DNA from: Trichobilharzia szidati
Lineage: Eukaryota; Platyhelminthes; Trematoda; Strigeidida; Schistosomatidae
Length of the DNA stretch: 64,000 nucleotides
Direction: 5' to 3'
Assembly: GCA_944472155.2 (NCBI GenBank)
Contig: OX235279.1
Coordinates: 64,717,543 to 64,781,542, forward strand
The position numbers and the translations under genes are program-made. Below the pieces are notes generated by a model, which did not search any database, was not told the origin of the DNA, and saw only the letters and a program-made list of their open reading frames with translations. Below are positions 59,643 through 64,000 of this stretch, piece after piece (within the stretch, counting starts at the first letter, position 1; each line of letters starts with the position of its first letter).

Positions 59643-60200
59643 ATGAAGAAAGAAAGTATTTTCGTTCCTCAGTATAACCCCGTTATTGGGCGCGTACAGT
59701 GGAAAGATGTTGACCCAGATTATGACTTTAACCAAGAAATCGCTCGATCTGGATATGGAGATATGCTACATGATTCAGATCGTAATTATAAATACCGACT
59801 AGCTCTTGAACACACTATCCAGCGTCTTAAAAAACAGAATCCCGAAAAGCCTGTTCATGTACTTGATATTGGGACTGGGACAGGTTTACTGAGTATGATG
59901 GCTGTGAAAGCTGGAGCCGATCTCGTCACTGCATGCGAATCTTTTCGTCCAATGGCTAGATGTGCGCAGCGTATTCTTCATAACAATGGGTTAAGCGAAA
60001 AAATTAATGTCATACCTAAGCGGTCGACCGAGTTGTTAGTTGGAGTAGACATGCCACGCAAGGCTGATGTTCTGGTTGCAGAATTGTTTGATACTGAGTT
60101 GATTGGAGAGGGTGCCTTGGAAACATACAGACATGCAGCTGAAAACTTAATAACACCTGATGCTTCTCTTATTCCATGTGCTGCGAATATTTATGTACAG
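59643..60200 (+). CDS. PRMT7: PRMT7 first coding exon (partial gene)
   Basis: 186 codons from ATG at 59643 to a GTAAAT donor at 60201, ending in phase 0. PRMT7 makes monomethyl-arginine on histones and other proteins using S-adenosylmethionine. Visible motifs: the PRMT7-type N-terminus NPVIGRVQW, the [19 protein letters not shown] segment (about 26-44), SAM-binding [13 protein letters not shown] (73-85), acidic ribose-binding E99, and the double-E loop [13 protein letters not shown] with E147 and E156. The start matches the usual length of the family leader. This is the N-terminal half of the first of two methyltransferase modules. Later exons are not in the 3.8 kb that follow, so they must lie beyond the window. 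A splice acceptor ends 6 nt before the ATG. Confidence 0.95.
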
Positions 60201-60454
60201 GTAAATATTGTAAATTTTCATTAATTTCAAAATGTACGCTTTGTGGATATTTGTTGACTTTAATTGTTGTTCATTATCTACATTAGTATTACCACCTGTT
60301 CATAAGGTTAATGTATCGCAAGTAACCCTATATCTCATGAAAAAGGGAGCTGCACCCCTTCAGATGGTTATTTATTATTCCACTACATGCACAGGTTACC
60401 TCTTTCCTCACCTAATCTTCTTGCTGGCAATAATCGAGTGGCTCAAAAGCCACA

Positions 60455-60545
60455 CTCTTGACATTCGTAGTAAATGTCCAAGCCAACGAAGTTGATATTC
60501 CAATATGACTTCAGCTAGTGAAAAATCATCTCCATACACGCATTT
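60455..60545 (-). pseudogene. C-terminal scrap of a LINE protein
   Basis: The minus-strand frame reads GDDFSLAEVILEYQLRWLGH followed by LLRMS, matching the LHRLRWLGHVLRMP block near the C-terminus of a non-RTE LINE lineage. It is probably the same lineage as the RT remnants at 63125-63375 and 12604-13215. Confidence 0.6.
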
Positions 60546-60758
60546 CTCTTTGTAAATTTGGAAAACAACACATTGGAGCGAAGTAAGGCGCATTCGTGAA
60601 TTCTCTTCAGCTCTATAAATAACGCAACATTGAGAGGCGAGTTGAAGTACCAAGTGACCACACTTCTGATTACAATCAGTCCTATCGAAATTGATACCAT
60701 CTGTTAGACAATTATCCCAACTATTCAAATACAAGCCAACAGATATAAGAAGTGCATA

Positions 60759-60929
60759 CATAGTCACTCCACAGAGTGCAACTAATTCTATGGACACAGT
60801 AGTCATCGTACACACAGACTCACCACACACCTGTATCTCGAGAAGCCCATGTCTCACAGAAATCAGGGTACGTTTTCCTGACGGACTATTCCAAAACTCT
60901 GTCCTGCCCACCAAATCGAAGGCAATTGA
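60759..60929 (-). repeat. 170-bp dispersed repeat, copy 1
   Basis: Nearly identical to 62803-62971 in the same orientation. It starts (minus strand) at TCAATTGCCTTCGATTTGG and ends at GGAGTGACTATGT. It abuts the truncated RTE element exactly at about 60930. Confidence 0.85.
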
Positions 60930-62044
60930 TTTCGTCGGGGGGTTGGTGTTCACTGGTAGTTCTGTCTCCGTTGTTGGTATTGTTGGGCGCGTTGTAGGTG
61001 GTGGTCGATTAAGGACTCTTTTAAAGTGTTCAGCCCAGTGTTTCCTTTGCTCCACTTCTTTGGTGAGTGACTTTCCATTGTCATCCTTCACCGGCTTAAT
61101 TTGTGTCAAACGTATGCCCGATAGGTACCTAGTAGTTTGGTAGAGTGTTGCGAGGTCTCCTTTGCCTGCAGCTTGTTCTGCCTCACTTGCCATGGTTTCA
61201 TAGTACTTTCTTTTGTCTTCTCTGGCACTCTTCTTTACTCTTTTGTTCAGTGTCTTGTAGCTTGCATTCAAATCCTGTTTTTGTTGCTCGTCGGTGCACT
61301 GGATAATCTTTTGTTTCAACATCCTTCTCTCTTCTATTAGTCCCCAAGTATCCGTAGTGAGCCACTGTTTGTCCTGTCTCTTCTTTCTGCCTAGAACTTC
61401 CATGCAGGTTTGACTCCACACTGTTTTCAAGTTGTTCCAGTGCTTTTCGACGCTGACCTCTTCGCCAGTGTTGATTTGTGTCTCGGCTTTTTCCCTTATG
61501 CTTGCAGTGAAGATGTCCTTTGTGTCCTGGTCCTTCAGTTTCTGAGTGTTGAACTTGGCTTTTGGTCTATCTGCAGCTCCTGTTTCTCTGAAAGCTTTTA
61601 ATTTGATTTGGATTGTCCCTTGTACGAGATAGTGGTCTGAGCCAACGTCTGCTCCTCTTCTTACTTTAGTGTCCAGTAGGCTGCGCCTCCACTTCCTTGA
61701 GATTGAGATGAAGTCAGTTTGGTTTTTGGTTCGCCCATCTGGTGACACCCATGTAGCCTTGTGTATATCCTTGTGTTTGTATAATCTGCCACCAATCACT
61801 AGTTCATTGAAGGCGCAGAAGAGTTCTCCACTTTCATTCATTTCTCCGAGAGCTTCTCTACCCATGATGAGTTCCCTTCCTGTGTTGTCTGGTCCCAGTT
61901 TGGCGTTCTTGTCTCCCATTAGTATTGTAATGTCACCAAGTGGAGTAGTGTCCATTGTTGCCTGTAGTTGTCTGTAAAACTCTTCTTTCTTCTCGAGATC
62001 TGCGTTGTTTGTGGGTGCATAGCATTGTATAACTGACGCTTTCC
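60930..62044 (-). mobile_element. RTE-clade LINE fragment, endonuclease and linker
   Basis: About 370 open codons on the minus strand: SVIQCYAPTNNADLEKKEEF, GDITILMGDKNAKLGPDNTG (the GDFNAKxG catalytic block with F changed to K), HKATWVSPDGRTKNQTDFIS and VRRGADVGSDHYLV (catalytic SDH). The linker with LATLYQTTRYLSGIRLTQIK follows, ending at LNRPPPTTRPTIPTT and NTNPPTK. Both ends are truncated: the endonuclease N-terminus and the whole RT are missing. The long open frame suggests a younger insertion than the other RTE copies. It lies antisense in the first PRMT7 intron. Confidence 0.9.
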
Positions 62045-62802
62045 ACATTACAGGAATCAAATGGGAAACAATTTAAATACAGAATTTTTGAATAATGCCG
62101 TTATCAGAAATAGTGCATTTAAAGAGAGTAGCAATATAAACGTTTCCCACACTATTAGGAAAAGGTTACTGAGTGTGACAGAAGCACTTACAATCATTTA
62201 CTTCCAAGTCAAATAATTTATCGAAAATAGCGTAATTAACTACCTACAGACATTAGGCCACTTGAAATATTAAAATGAAAAGTAATTAATGTCATTTTAT
62301 ATCAAATGACAGAAGTAATCTGATAATTTCTGGGATGTACAATTGACTTCAAAGTAGATTTCGTCAAGAACCTAAACCATAAAGAAAAATTAAAGAAAAC
62401 CGCAAAGCAGTGGGTAGGATTTTTTGGCTCTGGCAGTGCACACGCATGAGACAGTCAGAGATGGAATCTGGGACACTAAGCAGATGAAGCCCTTACGAAT
62501 TCCGATAGGTGCAAAGTCAATTCCATAACATATTACATTTCGAAGTCAAGATACATAAAATGAAAAACATAACGGAACTATTCCTCATAAATGGGTGCAT
62601 CTACAGGGATAGAAACTATAGCTTCTCTCAATCGACTCACACGGTAAACAGTGAAAGCCTTTGAAGACACTAACTTGACATTCATAATGAATGTTCAACA
62701 CACCACATCAAACATTACAACACAATCATTTGAAACCATTACTTAATGAAGGACGATCCCAACTCCATTCAAAAATGCACCATCAGACCCAGGAATTAAC
62801 CA
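62045..62802. other. PRMT7 intronic DNA, nothing recognised
   Basis: AT-rich, no motif-bearing frame or repeat match. Confidence 0.4.
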
Positions 62803-62971
62803 CATAGTCACTCCACTGAGTGCAACTAATTCTATGGACACAGTAGTCATCGTACACACAGACTCACCACACACCTGTATCTCGAGAAGCCCATGTCTCA
62901 CGGAAATCAGGGTACGTTTTCCTGACAGACTATTCCAAAACTGTCCTGCCCACCAAATCGAAGGCAATTGA
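62803..62971 (-). repeat. 170-bp dispersed repeat, copy 2
   Basis: Differs from copy 1 by a few substitutions and a 2-nt deletion (ACAGTTTTGG versus ACAGAGTTTTGG). Its flanks differ completely, which defines the repeat edges. Confidence 0.85.
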
Positions 62972-63124
62972 AATAACAAGAAATACAGTGATTGTTGGTG
63001 TACAATACGTGTGACAGTATTCTGGCAACTGGTAGAGGCATGAACAACACTCAAGCTCTTAGAACATTTTTCTGCCTATTTCACCACATCTGAGAAGCAC
63101 AACAACAGCCATTATTTTCAGAGC

Positions 63125-63375
63125 AACTGGCGATAGGTTAATACTTCAATTACCTCTACATACTTTGCGTAGGCTATTTCTAAAGAGAAACAGGACGGTG
63201 GCTGCATTCCACACCAGTAGTGGAACACGAAGTCCCTTATCCTTTCCAAAACAATATAGGCAGTTCCATCAACAGAGTCTCGCTAACACCTTTAAAAAGT
63301 GTCAGAGGTAGTTTGTCCACTCCAGGTGACTTACGGCGCCTCGGAGATTCTCCCGAACCTTCGCTTGGCTAGGGG
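63125..63375 (-). pseudogene. Non-LTR RT N-terminal remnant
   Basis: The minus-strand reading gives RRKSPGVDKLPLTLFKGVSE with TLLMELPILF (the KSPGPDGLPxxLFK block) and then, after a frameshift, WNAATVLFLFRNSLRKVC (the WNxAxVVPIFKKGxRxxC block). These directly precede, in family order, the blocks seen at 12604-13215, so both are probably one lineage. Stops and frameshifts make it inactive. Confidence 0.65.
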
Positions 63376-63770
63376 AATCGGTGTTAACCAACGATAAAGA
63401 ACTGTAATTTAAAAGATTCCTAAAATCAATATGAAGTAATGAGCGCTCCTTGAATTCTTTCAATGAGTGAGCTAACATGTTTCCACTCAACTATACTATT
63501 TCTCTTCCCCTTATATTGTGTGATGCATCTCTGGAGGGCCCATATTACAACATACTGAGTACAAATTTCAGTATATTTGAAATGCTAATTCGACACTGTC
63601 AAATGTAAGATGTTGCTGCTCGGTTCGTTCACATGGAATCACAGTCTGAGAATAGATTGTGAAATTGTTGACCATTTCACTTATTTGAGAAGTTGCATCA
63701 TCCTTAGCCTCAAAGAGACCTCAGTACGCATGCGAAATGCTCTTTTGGCACTTGCTAACTTGCATCATCT

Positions 63771-63975
63771 TTAATGCAGGTGTGTTGTCCGAGTATTCAT
63801 CAACATATATGTATACTGTACAGCAATTCCCTGCGTCACAGCACTGTAAACGTCGGCATTCGGTTGCTGACATGGAGTAGAATTGTTCATTGTGTAATGA
63901 TGATGTTCAAATGGTGTTACATGGTGAATATAACGTGATGGGAAATTCATCTGCACTGGGTGATGGGGTATGTTT
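63771..63975 (-). other. Possible coding exon or chance frame
   Basis: The minus-strand frame HHVTPFEHHHYTMNNSTPCQ, then QPNADVYSAVTQGIA, has the His/Asn/Gln/Pro-rich look of a regulatory-protein linker. It is preceded by a CAG that could be a splice acceptor and contains a GTATAC that could be a donor. I do not recognise the protein, and the evidence is weak. Confidence 0.2.
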
Positions 63976-64000
63976 TCACAGATAAATTATCACCGCCGAA

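Noticed and set aside
60232..60495. Open frame after the PRMT7 exon as a possible second PRMT7 exon
   Set aside because: The translation does not resemble any PRMT7 segment, and no acceptor in the right phase gives a match.
1..64000. Sm-alpha-type hammerhead satellite DNA, expected in schistosomes
   Set aside because: I did not find the CTGATGAGTCCCAAATAGGA-like core on either strand. The hammerhead-like motifs reported are of a different, PLE-associated form.
1..64000. CRISPR arrays, operons, Shine-Dalgarno sites or other prokaryotic features
   Set aside because: No regular spacer-repeat pattern or gene clustering; introns, RTE and PLE remnants show a eukaryotic genome.

Overview
The window looks like a piece of a blood-fluke (Schistosoma-type trematode) nuclear genome. 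It is AT-rich, its genes are split by introns, the first introns of one gene are only 35-42 bp, and most of the DNA is decayed retrotransposon: RTE-clade LINEs, other non-LTR elements, Penelope-like elements (PLEs) with GIY-YIG endonucleases, and a tRNA-derived SINE. I saw no prokaryotic features. The assignment rests on gene structure and repeat content, not on a database search.

Two conserved host genes are present. (1) A complete eight-exon VPS4 gene (ESCRT-III disassembly AAA ATPase) lies on the minus strand from 28878 to 19951. The exons join without a frame break into 433 residues: MIT domain, linker, AAA cassette with Walker A/B, sensor and arginine fingers, beta domain and C-terminal helix. 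(2) The first coding exon of PRMT7 (protein arginine methyltransferase 7) lies on the plus strand at 59643-60200. The rest of that gene runs beyond the window, and its first intron is full of antisense retrotransposon debris.

Layout: 1-7.3 kb holds three foldback insertions that share one PLE-like plan: head-to-head unequal copies, a 12-14 bp target-site duplication, and a 27-31 nt tail on one side only. Two carry hammerhead-ribozyme-like motifs. 7.7-10.3 kb has a short 3'-end retroinsertion with an 11-bp target duplication and a decayed RTE element (minus). 12.4-14.4 kb has a SINE abutting a non-LTR RT remnant, then a PLE scrap. 16.8-18.6 kb is another dead RTE copy (plus). 19.9-28.9 kb is VPS4, with an RTE-inside-RTE in intron 6 and a second SINE in intron 3. 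32.26-53.30 kb is a near-identical tandem duplication with a 10,522-bp unit; it has no recognisable host gene, only PLE and non-LTR scraps and stem-loop repeats. 53.3-56 kb holds a decayed CR1/Jockey-type element. 57.1-57.9 kb is an odd TGGTAA-rich imperfect repeat field. 59.6-64 kb is the PRMT7 exon and its repeat-filled intron.

The most unusual features are the three foldback elements with one-sided tails and ribozyme-like arms, the clean 10.5-kb tandem duplication, and a 550-codon antisense open frame stitched from three different repeats.
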